Source: a virus
Virus record (IMG/VR): IMGVR_UViG_3300037485_001666
Span: 1 to 50,811 of that record
Length of the DNA stretch: 50,811 bases
Strand: one strand, 5' to 3'
The translations under genes and the position numbers were made by a program. How positions within the stretch are numbered: position 1 is the stretch's first letter; the number at the start of each line of letters is the position of its first letter. The notes beneath the pieces are model-generated. The model did no database searches, was not told the origin of the DNA, and saw only the letters and a list, made by a program, of their open reading frames with translations. Positions 31,538-39,769 of this stretch are shown one piece after another.

Positions 31538-31794
31538 TTGGTTGGAACATGACCCCGAGACGGTTGCAGATATGGTTTGGGATCTGGAACTGCATGTCGT
31601 TCCGGGAATTCGCTCAGGTGATCTACGGCAGAACGAGCGACGACGCTTTGCAGAACGCGGAGTATTTGATGGAGAAGTTTGAGAAGTGGAAGCGTTCGCC
31701 TCTCGATTTAGTGTGCTACCTGGACACGCCACGAGTGAAGCGCTTGATGGAATATAGCGAAGAGCAGGAAGAGAAAGAAAAAAGAAGCTTCTGA
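31534..31794 (+). CDS. Small hypothetical protein
   Basis: An 86-residue protein coupled to the coiled-coil gene, with GGAGG upstream. The N-terminus is tryptophan-rich (MIGWNMTPRRLQIWFGIWN) and the rest is helical with a charged end (SEEQEEKEKRSF). Function is unknown. It is followed by a 218-base gap with C tracts and the predicted late promoter. Confidence 0.6.
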   Translation: MIGWNMTPRRLQIWFGIWNCMSFREFAQVIYGRTSDDALQNAEYLMEKFEKWKRSPLDLVCYLDTPRVKRLMEYSEEQEEKEKRSF

Positions 31795-31915
31795 CGTTCC
31801 CCCCCCTCATTCCCCCCGCCCCTCACACCATCACGTTTTCCCCCGATACGTTCCCCTCATCGGTCCCCTCACGAGCGCGTGACGCTCCCCCTAGGGCGAT
31901 TCCAACGACACCCGA

Positions 31916-31944
31916 TTGACACTCCCTGACGTACTGTTTGACAT
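31916..31944 (+). promoter_or_regulatory. Predicted promoter of the head gene operon
   Basis: TTGACA (31916-31921), a 17-base spacer and TGACAT (31939-31944), about 70 bases before the first head-region gene. The -35 is perfect and the -10 weak, as in the predicted promoters at 20286 and 43653, which suggests an activator or a shared regulated class. Confidence 0.45.
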
Positions 31945-32012
31945 CACACAACAACTCGCTGATCATTGCCGTAGGACATAGTCCTTCCCAAGCATACAAG
32001 GAGATTCACCCG

Positions 32013-32378
32013 ATGAATGACCCACTCAGGCGCTACGAAATCATCGCGCTTTCTTCCTTTAGCGACGCAGACATAACCAGTGAACCAATTGAGTTGAGCG
32101 AGTTCGACGGCCCAGCACTCATGCAACTTTCATGGACTGGTCTTGCGGGTGACGCTCTCAACACGCCCACATTCACCGTCGAGCAATCTGTCGACAAAGC
32201 GCAGTGGGACACGGTCAGCACAACGACCATGACCTCTGCTATGGCTGCTGCTGGTGGGACTGCAATCACCCTCGACATCCTCCACGCTCAATATTATCGC
32301 CTCAAGGTTCTCGCAGCTGACGTCACCGAGGGCCTGGTCAAAGCCCTTGGCACCTTCAAGGGGAGAACCAGACCGTGA
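32013..32378 (+). CDS. Small virion or head-region protein (putative)
   Basis: A 121-residue protein with AAGGAGA seven bases upstream. It looks like a small beta-sandwich (ITSEPIELSEFDGPALMQLS, TFTVEQSVDKAQWDTVSTTT, YYRLKVLAA). Directly upstream of the portal, it could be a decoration, neck or fibre-associated protein. The family was not recognised. It overlaps the portal gene by four bases (GTGA). Confidence 0.6.
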   Translation: MNDPLRRYEIIALSSFSDADITSEPIELSEFDGPALMQLSWTGLAGDALNTPTFTVEQSVDKAQWDTVSTTTMTSAMAAAGGTAITLDILHAQYYRLKVLAADVTEGLVKALGTFKGRTRP

Positions 32379-34666
32379 AATTTCCTTGGTCACTCGGGCC
32401 AAGGGAGAAGTCCCAACGGCCAACCGAAAACCCAGCTCCGGTTGAGGCACAGGCCACAGACGAAAGCGGTCGTCTCATCTCGTTGAAGCACGAAGTCGAA
32501 GACCTCCTTGATGTCATGACACAGCAGGTCAACGGCAACATCGTTTCCAAAGCGTTCGACTGGCAACATTATTCGATGGTGACCGAGGGCGGCATCAACG
32601 GAATGTTCCAGGGCGAGTTCGCGACGACACCAAACCTCCGCACACTCAAGTCACTCTACGTTCGTGAGAACTGGGTCGGCATCGGAGTCGATGCGATCGC
32701 CCGTCAATTCCTTCGCCTGCGCTTCATCCTCGTCAGGCAATTGGACGACTCCCGAGTTGAAATAGTCAAGCGGCATGCGGCTATTGACTTGCTAAACAAG
32801 GTTGACTCAAAGCTTCACAGTGAACTTATGTGTGATCTTATACTCACGGGTCAAGCGTATTTCTGGACTAGACCCGACCTAACAAACCTCATCCTTCTTC
32901 CAGCCGAGCGGATGGAGCCCAAGTTTGGAATCCGCAAAGATGGAAAGTATGGCGTCATTGAATATGAGTTCATCAAGGACATCACGCAGAGCGGCAAGAG
33001 TATTGTCAAGCTCACTGCGGAAGAAGTGACCCACATAAAGATGCCCAACCCATTTTCCAATCTGTTTGGACTGCCGCCCTTGGTCACAGCGGCCATGCCA
33101 ATCCTGATCGACCGCTACGGCAAGGAATACGTCATAAGTTTTTTCCTCCGTGGCGGCACGACAGCAGGTATCTGCGAAACGCAAGCGACCAGCGCCGACC
33201 AAATCACTCGCCTGTTGAAAACAATCCAGACGGCATTTTCGACTCGGCGCAATATGCACTCCGACAAAATCCTGCCGGGTGGCGTGACCTGGAAGACACG
33301 CGGACTGTCCTTCTCGGAGATCATGTTCGACGTGCTCCAGGACAAGAACGCAAAGCAGATTCTGGCGCGGTTGGGTGTTCCCCCCGTGTGCGCCGGCATG
33401 ACCGAGAGTGTGAATTATGCGAACGCCGAGGCCCAATTGGAGGAGTTCCATCGTCAGACGATCCTCCCGATGGCGTCCCTGCTCTGTGGTGGCATCCAGC
33501 GCGGAGCCTTTGGTGCTCAGATGGGCATCCAGGAAGACGGCCTCGAACTCGCAATCGACTTCAGCGACAACCGGTATGTTAACGAGTTTGGAAAGAAGCT
33601 CAACGAGGACGCAAAGCTCGCGCCCATCACCACCGTGAACGAGCGCCGTCAGCGTCTGGGATTCCAGCCTCTGCCGCAGGGAGATTCACGCGGCGACCTT
33701 CTTTCCTCGGAGCTGACCAAACCTGCGCCGTCGGGCCTGGGCCTCTTTGGAATGCCGGAGCCTGTGGTGGCAGAACTGCCGGTGACGACCCCCGAAGAGT
33801 CAAGCCAGGATTCAAAAGGAATCCCGATGTCGGCCCGGGCCTCGCTCAAAGCCTCGCAGGATAATCTAGAAAGGAATCTGCCGAAGAGTTTGTCCGACCT
33901 TTTCTCCCGAGAGTTTGGTGCCTGGGAACAGATTGTGCTCGACAATCCGGGAAACGAATCTGAGTCCACTTCGAAGATTCTCAAGCGTGCGAAGGCGTTC
34001 TCAGAGAAGTACGCGGACACCGTCATCGAGCATGTGATGTTGGCCTATGACGCACAGATGTCTCAGGCCGTTAAGAAATTTAACCTCTCCCGAAAGGCCC
34101 CCGCAGGTCGTGGCACACAGACGGAAGCTGACCGACAGGCCAACCTTGCAGCCGTCCGGGAGCGGTCCAAGAAGTTGCTCCAGGGGAAGATAGCCAACAT
34201 CGAACACGGACGCTTTCAGGGCTACTCCAAGAGCGAAATGACCAGGGTCTACAGCCAAATCCAATCCGACATGGAAGCAGGAAAATCAGGTGATGAAATC
34301 TCGTCAGGAATTCGAACCAAGTTCGGCGAGTTCTACGAAGGACAAGCAACCACGATCGTCCGAACCGAGTACGGCGCATCCATGGCCGAATCCCAGTCCC
34401 AGTTCTCAAAAGACCTCGGTTCGCAATGCACTTCGATCCGCAAGGTGTGGCTCGCCATCGTTGATGACCACACCCGAGATTCGCACGTCGCCGCAGACGG
34501 ACTCGAAATCGAAGGAGAGCCAGACGTGGTTCTCGATAAGAAGTTTTCAGAGGTAGATGGCAATGCACCAGACCTTCGATATCCCAAAGAGGAAGGCGGA
34601 GAGGCCGGAGAGTGCATCAATTGTCGATGCCAAGTCAGCTATGAGCCAGTTGAATGGAAGGACTAA
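32375..34666 (+). CDS. Portal protein fused to a MuF-like minor head domain
   Basis: A 763-residue protein from a GTG with AGGGGAGA upstream. Residues about 70-450 match HK97-type portals: YVRENWVGIGVDAIARQFLR, LILTGQAYFW, LPAERMEP, GLPPLVTAA, the FFLRGGTTAGI loop and ILARLGVPPVCAGM. After a linker, residues about 600-760 match the SPP1 gp7/Mu gpF domain: ATTIVRTEYGASMAESQSQF, KVWLAIVDDHTRDSHVAADG and the ending ECINCRCQVSY. These are two separate genes in many phages; here they are one frame. The portal forms the packaging and ejection channel at the capsid vertex. Confidence 0.88.
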   Translation: MKFPWSLGPREKSQRPTENPAPVEAQATDESGRLISLKHEVEDLLDVMTQQVNGNIVSKAFDWQHYSMVTEGGINGMFQGEFATTPNLRTLKSLYVRENWVGIGVDAIARQFLRLRFILVRQLDDSRVEIVKRHAAIDLLNKVDSKLHSELMCDLILTGQAYFWTRPDLTNLILLPAERMEPKFGIRKDGKYGVIEYEFIKDITQSGKSIVKLTAEEVTHIKMPNPFSNLFGLPPLVTAAMPILIDRYGKEYVISFFLRGGTTAGICETQATSADQITRLLKTIQTAFSTRRNMHSDKILPGGVTWKTRGLSFSEIMFDVLQDKNAKQILARLGVPPVCAGMTESVNYANAEAQLEEFHRQTILPMASLLCGGIQRGAFGAQMGIQEDGLELAIDFSDNRYVNEFGKKLNEDAKLAPITTVNERRQRLGFQPLPQGDSRGDLLSSELTKPAPSGLGLFGMPEPVVAELPVTTPEESSQDSKGIPMSARASLKASQDNLERNLPKSLSDLFSREFGAWEQIVLDNPGNESESTSKILKRAKAFSEKYADTVIEHVMLAYDAQMSQAVKKFNLSRKAPAGRGTQTEADRQANLAAVRERSKKLLQGKIANIEHGRFQGYSKSEMTRVYSQIQSDMEAGKSGDEISSGIRTKFGEFYEGQATTIVRTEYGASMAESQSQFSKDLGSQCTSIRKVWLAIVDDHTRDSHVAADGLEIEGEPDVVLDKKFSEVDGNAPDLRYPKEEGGEAGECINCRCQVSYEPVEWKD

Positions 34667-34669
34667 CAA

Positions 34670-35566
34670 ATGAGTCAGATCGCGATTGACGGTACAAAAT
34701 TCCATGAGGTCAGTGACACGCTGAAGGACCGAATCTTCAAGTCACTCAAGGCTCCTCACCTTCTTCCGTTCACCAAGAAAGAGTTTGCAGCCGACAAGCC
34801 ACTTGTCATCGAAGGCTACGGCAACATCGCCAAACCAGATCGTGGCGGGGAAGTGATGCCCAAGGAATGTTGGGACCTCGCCAATTACCTGATGAATCCT
34901 ATTCTGTGCCGCGACCATTGTTGGTCGAAAATCGTTGGCATCGCCGAGGTCGTTGAAGCTCGGGACGAGGGCCTTTTCGTGCGTGGTCCCATCGGAATTC
35001 CGACTGAGTTCGGATTCACCGAAGACCAAATTGAGACACGTTCCCTCGTGGCACAGGGTTTCCTCAGAATGATGTCCGTCGGTTTCATTCCGTGGCAGAT
35101 GCTCTTCGACGAGGAGCAAGACTTGATCATCCATCAAAAGGCTGAGCTTCTCGAAATCTCTCTCGTCTCAATTCCGATGCAGCAAGAATCTAGTTTCAAT
35201 ATCGTCAAGAGCATGTTGCTCCGAAACGATCCGATCATGATTGGAGGAAAAGGCATGGCTACCAAGGGCGAAGGTGAAGGCGCAGGAACGGAAGATCCGA
35301 AAAAGCCTGAGGGCGACAAACCCATCATGGAAGTCGTCACTAAGATGTATGAGGAACTCCAGCAAAACACCAAGCTCTGTAGCGAAATGCACGGCAAGGT
35401 TTGCGGTGGAGACAACTCCAAAGAACTCGAAGCGGCTCAAGAGGAAATCAAAAACCTCACCGCCAAGGTCGAGGAGCTGACAAAGGAATTGGAGGTCGTC
35501 AAGACCGAAAAGACAGAAATCGAAAAGAGCTTGGAAGGTGTCCTCGCTCTCGTCGAGACGAAATAA
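34670..35566 (+). CDS. Prohead protease (S78-like) with scaffold-like C-terminus
   Basis: A 298-residue protein three bases after the portal gene. Residues about 45-185 match HK97-type prohead proteases: VIEGYGNIAKPDRGGE, a candidate catalytic His83 in LCRDH, Ser136 in FLRMMSVGF, and LLEISLVSIPMQQ. The C-terminal about 100 residues, after a Gly/Glu/Lys linker, form a coiled coil (EEIKNLTAKVEELTKELEVV) typical of scaffolds. One protein may therefore both scaffold and mature the capsid. The major capsid gene follows. Confidence 0.82.
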   Translation: MSQIAIDGTKFHEVSDTLKDRIFKSLKAPHLLPFTKKEFAADKPLVIEGYGNIAKPDRGGEVMPKECWDLANYLMNPILCRDHCWSKIVGIAEVVEARDEGLFVRGPIGIPTEFGFTEDQIETRSLVAQGFLRMMSVGFIPWQMLFDEEQDLIIHQKAELLEISLVSIPMQQESSFNIVKSMLLRNDPIMIGGKGMATKGEGEGAGTEDPKKPEGDKPIMEVVTKMYEELQQNTKLCSEMHGKVCGGDNSKELEAAQEEIKNLTAKVEELTKELEVVKTEKTEIEKSLEGVLALVETK

Positions 35567-35577
35567 CGGGGGGAGTT

Positions 35578-36954
35578 ATGCCAACGATTCAAGAACGTGC
35601 AGCGACCGCAATCAAGAACCATTCTGATAACAAGGAGAATTCACTCATGCCTGGAAACGCACCTGCTCTTCTCAAGGGAAATGCTCATTTCGTCAAGAGT
35701 CTTCCTTCTCTCATGGGCTACGGCTCCATCGCTGCGATGCTCGGAAACGGCGACGCAGAGCTTGGCTCCAAGGCTCACCTGCGTGGCGAAGGAACCAAGT
35801 CCGCCAACTTTGGCGACAAGGAAATGTACGGCCATATTGACGGCGAACTCCTGGACGCCGGCCTCACCCTCAAGAAGACCATCCACGCTGCCATCCTGAA
35901 AGAGCAGATTGACGCTGGCGTGCAGAAAAGAAACCCTCGTCCTCTCCAGGAGACGGAGTTCTTCAAGGTCTTTTGTGAGCCGCTGGTGAAGGCTTATGAC
36001 TTGACCGACTTCAGCAACTGGGCACCCACGTCCAACTTCCGTTTTTATCTGGACGAGTTTCATGTGCCTCCTGGCTTGGCTGAGATGTTTCCTCAGCAGC
36101 CGATGCAGACCCGAGTCCAAGAAGTTCCCACTGCGACTGGAGAACTCCTGGGTCGCTTGGAAGCTGACAACGCAACCTTCGGTGCTCAGTATGAAAGCCA
36201 ATCCAAGATCACGCTGACCACGAAGGACAACGTCGTCCACACGGACATCACGGAAGACCTCATTGAGGACGCCGTGCCGAGCGCCTTCGACCGCCTGCGC
36301 GAGAAGGTCCTCATTGGTTTGCAGAAGTCGCGTGACCGCGCCATTTTGGACGGTGACACGACCAACCCCCACATGGACAACGACGTGACGGCAGGTTCAA
36401 CGGACTTCCGCACGGCCTGGATGGGGCTCCGCAAAAAGGCATTGGCCAACACCACGAACGGTTCTGTGTCCAACGCCGGCGACCCTCTGAACAAGGCCAT
36501 CCTGGACGCCATGATCACGTTGATGGGAGAGTTCTTTGACGACACCAACGATCTAATCTGGATTCTTTCTGCGAAGCAGAAGAACAAGATCATCACTGGT
36601 GCCCTGCCCGAATTGCTCACCCTCTGGGCATTTGGAAATCAGGCGACTCTCCTCACGGGCAAGTGTCCTCCCATCTATGGCGTTCCTGTCCACGTCGCTC
36701 GCCACATGCGAAACGACCTGCACACCTCCGGTGTCAACACTGTCGGCGGTCCCAACGTTTCCACGGGCGTTCTGCTCGTCAAGAAAAGCCGCTTCATGGT
36801 CGGTACCAAGGCTGGCGCACGGGTCTGGATTTCTCCCTCGTTGCCCACGTCTGACAAGATGCTGTGCACCGGAAAAGAGCGCGTGTCCTTCGGCGGCGTG
36901 ACCCAAAGCGCAACCGAACAGAGCGTCATTTACGGATACAATGTTCTGTCGTGA
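35578..36954 (+). CDS. Major capsid protein (HK97 fold)
   Basis: A 458-residue protein after the protease. It has HK97-type features: an N-terminal helical region, VFCEPLVKAYDLTDFSNWAP, KDNVVHTDITEDLIEDAVPS, a LDAMITLMGEFFDD helix with IWILSAKQKNKII, the GKCPPIYGVPVHVARHM strand-turn and the ending SVIYGYNVLS. ATG 35578 has GGGGGAG four bases upstream. ATG 35647 has a better AAGGAGAA and would remove 23 residues; both are in frame. The N-terminus may also be cut by the prohead protease. Confidence 0.88.
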   Translation: MPTIQERAATAIKNHSDNKENSLMPGNAPALLKGNAHFVKSLPSLMGYGSIAAMLGNGDAELGSKAHLRGEGTKSANFGDKEMYGHIDGELLDAGLTLKKTIHAAILKEQIDAGVQKRNPRPLQETEFFKVFCEPLVKAYDLTDFSNWAPTSNFRFYLDEFHVPPGLAEMFPQQPMQTRVQEVPTATGELLGRLEADNATFGAQYESQSKITLTTKDNVVHTDITEDLIEDAVPSAFDRLREKVLIGLQKSRDRAILDGDTTNPHMDNDVTAGSTDFRTAWMGLRKKALANTTNGSVSNAGDPLNKAILDAMITLMGEFFDDTNDLIWILSAKQKNKIITGALPELLTLWAFGNQATLLTGKCPPIYGVPVHVARHMRNDLHTSGVNTVGGPNVSTGVLLVKKSRFMVGTKAGARVWISPSLPTSDKMLCTGKERVSFGGVTQSATEQSVIYGYNVLS

Positions 36955-37005
36955 TAGCTGAAAGGCTATCCGGCCCACTGTGTGTTTGACTAGGAGATTC
37001 CGGAA

Positions 37006-37224
37006 ATGAAGTACCAAGTGTCCATGCCAGGAAACAAAAAAACGACGATCATGTACGTCGGCCGCAAAGGCGAAGCCTATGTCGAAATCCGAGACGGTCT
37101 GGAAATCGAACTGACCGACGCGGAGTTTGCCTGTGCTCTCAGTGAGTGCAGTGGTGGGTTTAGTCTCAAGACCGCAGGAGTCGTCAAGGAGCCTGTGAAG
37201 GCCAAGGGAAAGGATGAGAAGTGA
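37006..37224 (+). CDS. Small head-region protein
   Basis: A 72-residue protein with AGGAGATT upstream. It has strands TTIMYVGRKGEAYVEIRDG, a helix DAEFACALSEC and a lysine-rich end. Small proteins of this kind after the capsid gene are often head completion or decoration factors; no family was recognised. It overlaps the next GTG start by four bases. Confidence 0.6.
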   Translation: MKYQVSMPGNKKTTIMYVGRKGEAYVEIRDGLEIELTDAEFACALSECSGGFSLKTAGVVKEPVKAKGKDEK

Positions 37225-37865
37225 CACTGAACCTCGGCACACATTCGCTTGTCACTGAGGACGATGTTGAAGCGTATCTGAGCGTGACTATTTCTTCTCT
37301 GTCAAGCGCGGACGCGAACAAGATGTCGTTCCTGTTGAATATTGCGAGCCAACAGATTTGCTCCTTTGCGGGTCGGCTGTTCGCACTGGCGAGTTATTCC
37401 GAGTGTTTCGATGGTGTCAGCACGGACATGTTCGTGCCTCGTGAGTGGCCGGTCCAATCAATTGTCAGCTTGAAGTTCAGCTCCGACGGTGATTTCATAA
37501 ACTCAACCGATCAAAAGGCTGAGGCTGGAATCTCGGCGGACGGAACTTCCGTTGACCTTCACGATGGTCTGACTACGCCTCGCGGTCGTGCAACGTGCGA
37601 ACTCGTCTACACGGCAGGCTATCCAAGCCTTCCCTACGACCTTCGATACGCGGCTCTCATTCAGTATCAGTATCTGACCAGGAACAGCGGAAGCACAGCG
37701 GGGAGTGCCATGCTGGGCCTCAAGTCAATTTCGAAAATGGGTGAGGGACAAACAAAAGATTCCAACATCGAGACACACGGATTGTGTGGTGAGGCGCTTG
37801 GTATCGTAGAAAAATATCGACGCATGGAAGCCCCCCGAGTGACCATGTTTCAAAGGATGACGTGA
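37221..37865 (+). CDS. Head-tail connector (HK97 gp6-like)
   Basis: A 214-residue protein from a GTG, AAGGATGAG upstream. It follows the gp6/gp15 connector pattern: LVTEDDVEAYLSV, a helix LLNIASQQICSFAGR, then VPREWPVQSIVSLKF strands, YTAGYPSLPYDLRYAALIQY and LGLKSISKMGEG. These proteins form a ring under the portal. Position after the capsid gene supports the call. Confidence 0.75.
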   Translation: MTLNLGTHSLVTEDDVEAYLSVTISSLSSADANKMSFLLNIASQQICSFAGRLFALASYSECFDGVSTDMFVPREWPVQSIVSLKFSSDGDFINSTDQKAEAGISADGTSVDLHDGLTTPRGRATCELVYTAGYPSLPYDLRYAALIQYQYLTRNSGSTAGSAMLGLKSISKMGEGQTKDSNIETHGLCGEALGIVEKYRRMEAPRVTMFQRMT

Positions 37866-37866
37866 C

Positions 37867-38433
37867 GTGGCAACCATCATGACGGTGCAGGAATTTATAG
37901 CATCCATGAAGACCATGAACAAAGGTCTTGACCGTCAGTTTGCCAAGTTCACTCTCTACGTTGCAACGGGTGTTCGCCGTGAGGCGATCCGGAATGCACA
38001 GCGGACTTTCAACAAAACTCAACGGGTCAACTCTCGCGGAGGTTCTGTCGCTGGAGTGCGTGGCGGTCTCGCTGGTTCAATCCAGCTCGGCATCGTCGGG
38101 CGATGGCCTGGTGTGACTATTGGGAGTCCGACTGTTCCGTACGCTGCCATCCACGAGTTTGGCGGCGTCATTCGCGCAAAGAAGCGCTTCCTCACGATTC
38201 CACTGGATCCACTATTTCAGGGACGCAGGGCGCGTGAGTTCAGCACCCTAGGGTTCGTTCGTGTCAGGGGTAATCTGTTCCTGGTCGACAAGCTCACGGG
38301 CGTCTTTGCGTACCTTCTCAAGCCCAGCGTTCGTATGCCTGCGCGGCCCTACTTGGCACCCGCCATGGAGACGATCGCGAATGCACCGGACACTGAGGCA
38401 CAGGCACAGAAACTTTTCGGAGGACTTATCTGA
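37867..38433 (+). CDS. Head-tail completion / tail morphogenesis protein (HK97 gp10-like)
   Basis: A 188-residue protein from a GTG directly after the connector. It has an N-terminal helical part rich in Arg/Lys (TGVRREAIRNAQRTFNKTQR), the hallmark VPYAAIHEFGGVI of gp10/virion morphogenesis proteins, and the MPARPYLAPAMETIANA ending. It probably joins head and tail. The stop shares a base with the next ATG (TGATG). Confidence 0.75.
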   Translation: MATIMTVQEFIASMKTMNKGLDRQFAKFTLYVATGVRREAIRNAQRTFNKTQRVNSRGGSVAGVRGGLAGSIQLGIVGRWPGVTIGSPTVPYAAIHEFGGVIRAKKRFLTIPLDPLFQGRRAREFSTLGFVRVRGNLFLVDKLTGVFAYLLKPSVRMPARPYLAPAMETIANAPDTEAQAQKLFGGLI

Positions 38434-38912
38434 TGGCCACACCCGGACAGCGAGTCCTCGCAGCTCTCCAAGCAAGGCTTCAAAAAATCACGGTGGCGAA
38501 CGGCTATCCGATCACAGTGAAAGAAGTTCTGCTGAACAAAGGAGAAATCGAGTTTTCGATAGGTGCAGATCGATTGCCACTCATCGACATAATCCAGGTG
38601 ACGGAAAACTACGAGCCTGAATCCTCGGGCTACGTTGGCGTCAACGCTGCTGTCATCCTTCGTTTGGTGATGCCGCAAGGCAACACGGACTCGAATATGG
38701 AGGAGTTTAAGAGTGCGGTCGTCAGGAACATCTACTCAGATGGCTACGCTATGTCGGGACACGCGGGTGTCCATCTCTCGGACGCCAACGGCGGAACCAT
38801 TGCGTGGCCCAGGCTGATTTCCTGCGAGGCTGACATTGCGTTGGTCAACGGAAATCGAATCTATGCTCTCATGATCGAGTTACACAGTAAGAGAACTTTC
38901 AGAGAATTCTGA
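38433..38912 (+). CDS. Tail terminator-like protein
   Basis: A 159-residue protein between the completion protein and the tail tube gene, the usual position of tail terminators (gpU-like). Pattern: helix GQRVLAALQARLQKI, strands DIIQVTENYEPES, VNAAVILRLVMP, helix EFKSAVVRNIY and a final ALMIELHSKRTFREF strand. These mix alpha and beta elements as in the family. The call rests on order plus this pattern. Confidence 0.6.
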   Translation: MATPGQRVLAALQARLQKITVANGYPITVKEVLLNKGEIEFSIGADRLPLIDIIQVTENYEPESSGYVGVNAAVILRLVMPQGNTDSNMEEFKSAVVRNIYSDGYAMSGHAGVHLSDANGGTIAWPRLISCEADIALVNGNRIYALMIELHSKRTFREF

Positions 38913-38926
38913 TGGAGGATTTTGAT

Positions 38927-39718
38927 ATGGGAAGGTTTGGTAGGCTTTACGTTTTAGGGTGCGTTTTGCTTGGGTTTGTCGGGTTCGCTGTGGCGCAAAC
39001 CTCGATCACAAATCCAGCTTCGGTGGAAGTGATCAACAGAGCGGCAAAGGTTCAGTACCAGTTGTCTGTTGCTATCGCAACGGGCACGCCATCGGCAATC
39101 AGTTTCACCGACCGCAAGGGTGGTGCTCTCAGTTCAACCCGAGACGGCGCATGGATTGAGATTGCTGGAATTCCGTATTGGGTGAAATCTGCGAAGTCTC
39201 TTTCACTTCCAGCCGACCTTGATGGCGCAAGTGGATGGACCCAGTATGACGGCGCACCTCTGTTCGTTTATGCAATCTACAATGCCGCCACGGGCGTGAA
39301 TCTGTGCATCGGAGACGAGCCCAACCGCACGACCAAAGGTGCTGTGGTGGCTCCAAATTATGGTTATATGCTCTGCGGTGGAACGACTGCGACGAGTTCT
39401 CCCGTCCGCATGATTGGCAAAGTCACGATGAATACCACTCCCAATACCGTCACTGGCTATACAGAAGCTGGGATCGAAAACGGTGTGTGGGTGTTCCCCT
39501 ACAAGTTCGCAGGCCAGGCTAGTTCCGCTGCTGGTGGCGCAACCACAAGTTACACGGTGGCAGGGCTGACCGGTTCCAACAAGTGCATGACTCAGAACGT
39601 TGAGCAAGGCGTTGGCACTGTCCTCAAGGCAGTTCCCACATCCGATGCGATCATTGTGACCTATGCAGTGACTCCAGTCGGCACGCCGACCACGACCATC
39701 AACTATATTTGCTGGTAA
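38927..39718 (+). CDS. Secreted protein with Sec signal inside the tail module
   Basis: A 263-residue protein. ATG 38927 has GGAGG eight bases upstream and gives a classical signal peptide: MGRFGRLY, hydrophobic VLGCVLLGFVGFA, cleavage near AVAQ-TS. A start at 38912 is possible but adds acidic residues before it. The mature protein is a Thr/Ser/Gly-rich beta protein with paired cysteines (LCIGDEP, YMLCGG, NKCMTQN, NYICW) suitable for disulphides outside the cytoplasm. Signal peptides are rare among tail genes; it may be a cell surface or superinfection exclusion protein, or a virion protein acquired by transfer. Function is unknown. Confidence 0.65.
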   Translation: MGRFGRLYVLGCVLLGFVGFAVAQTSITNPASVEVINRAAKVQYQLSVAIATGTPSAISFTDRKGGALSSTRDGAWIEIAGIPYWVKSAKSLSLPADLDGASGWTQYDGAPLFVYAIYNAATGVNLCIGDEPNRTTKGAVVAPNYGYMLCGGTTATSSPVRMIGKVTMNTTPNTVTGYTEAGIENGVWVFPYKFAGQASSAAGGATTSYTVAGLTGSNKCMTQNVEQGVGTVLKAVPTSDAIIVTYAVTPVGTPTTTINYICW

Positions 39719-39769
39719 GGACCAGCGCGGAATCTAGTTCTCTAACGTATCTTTTCGGAGGTTTTGACC

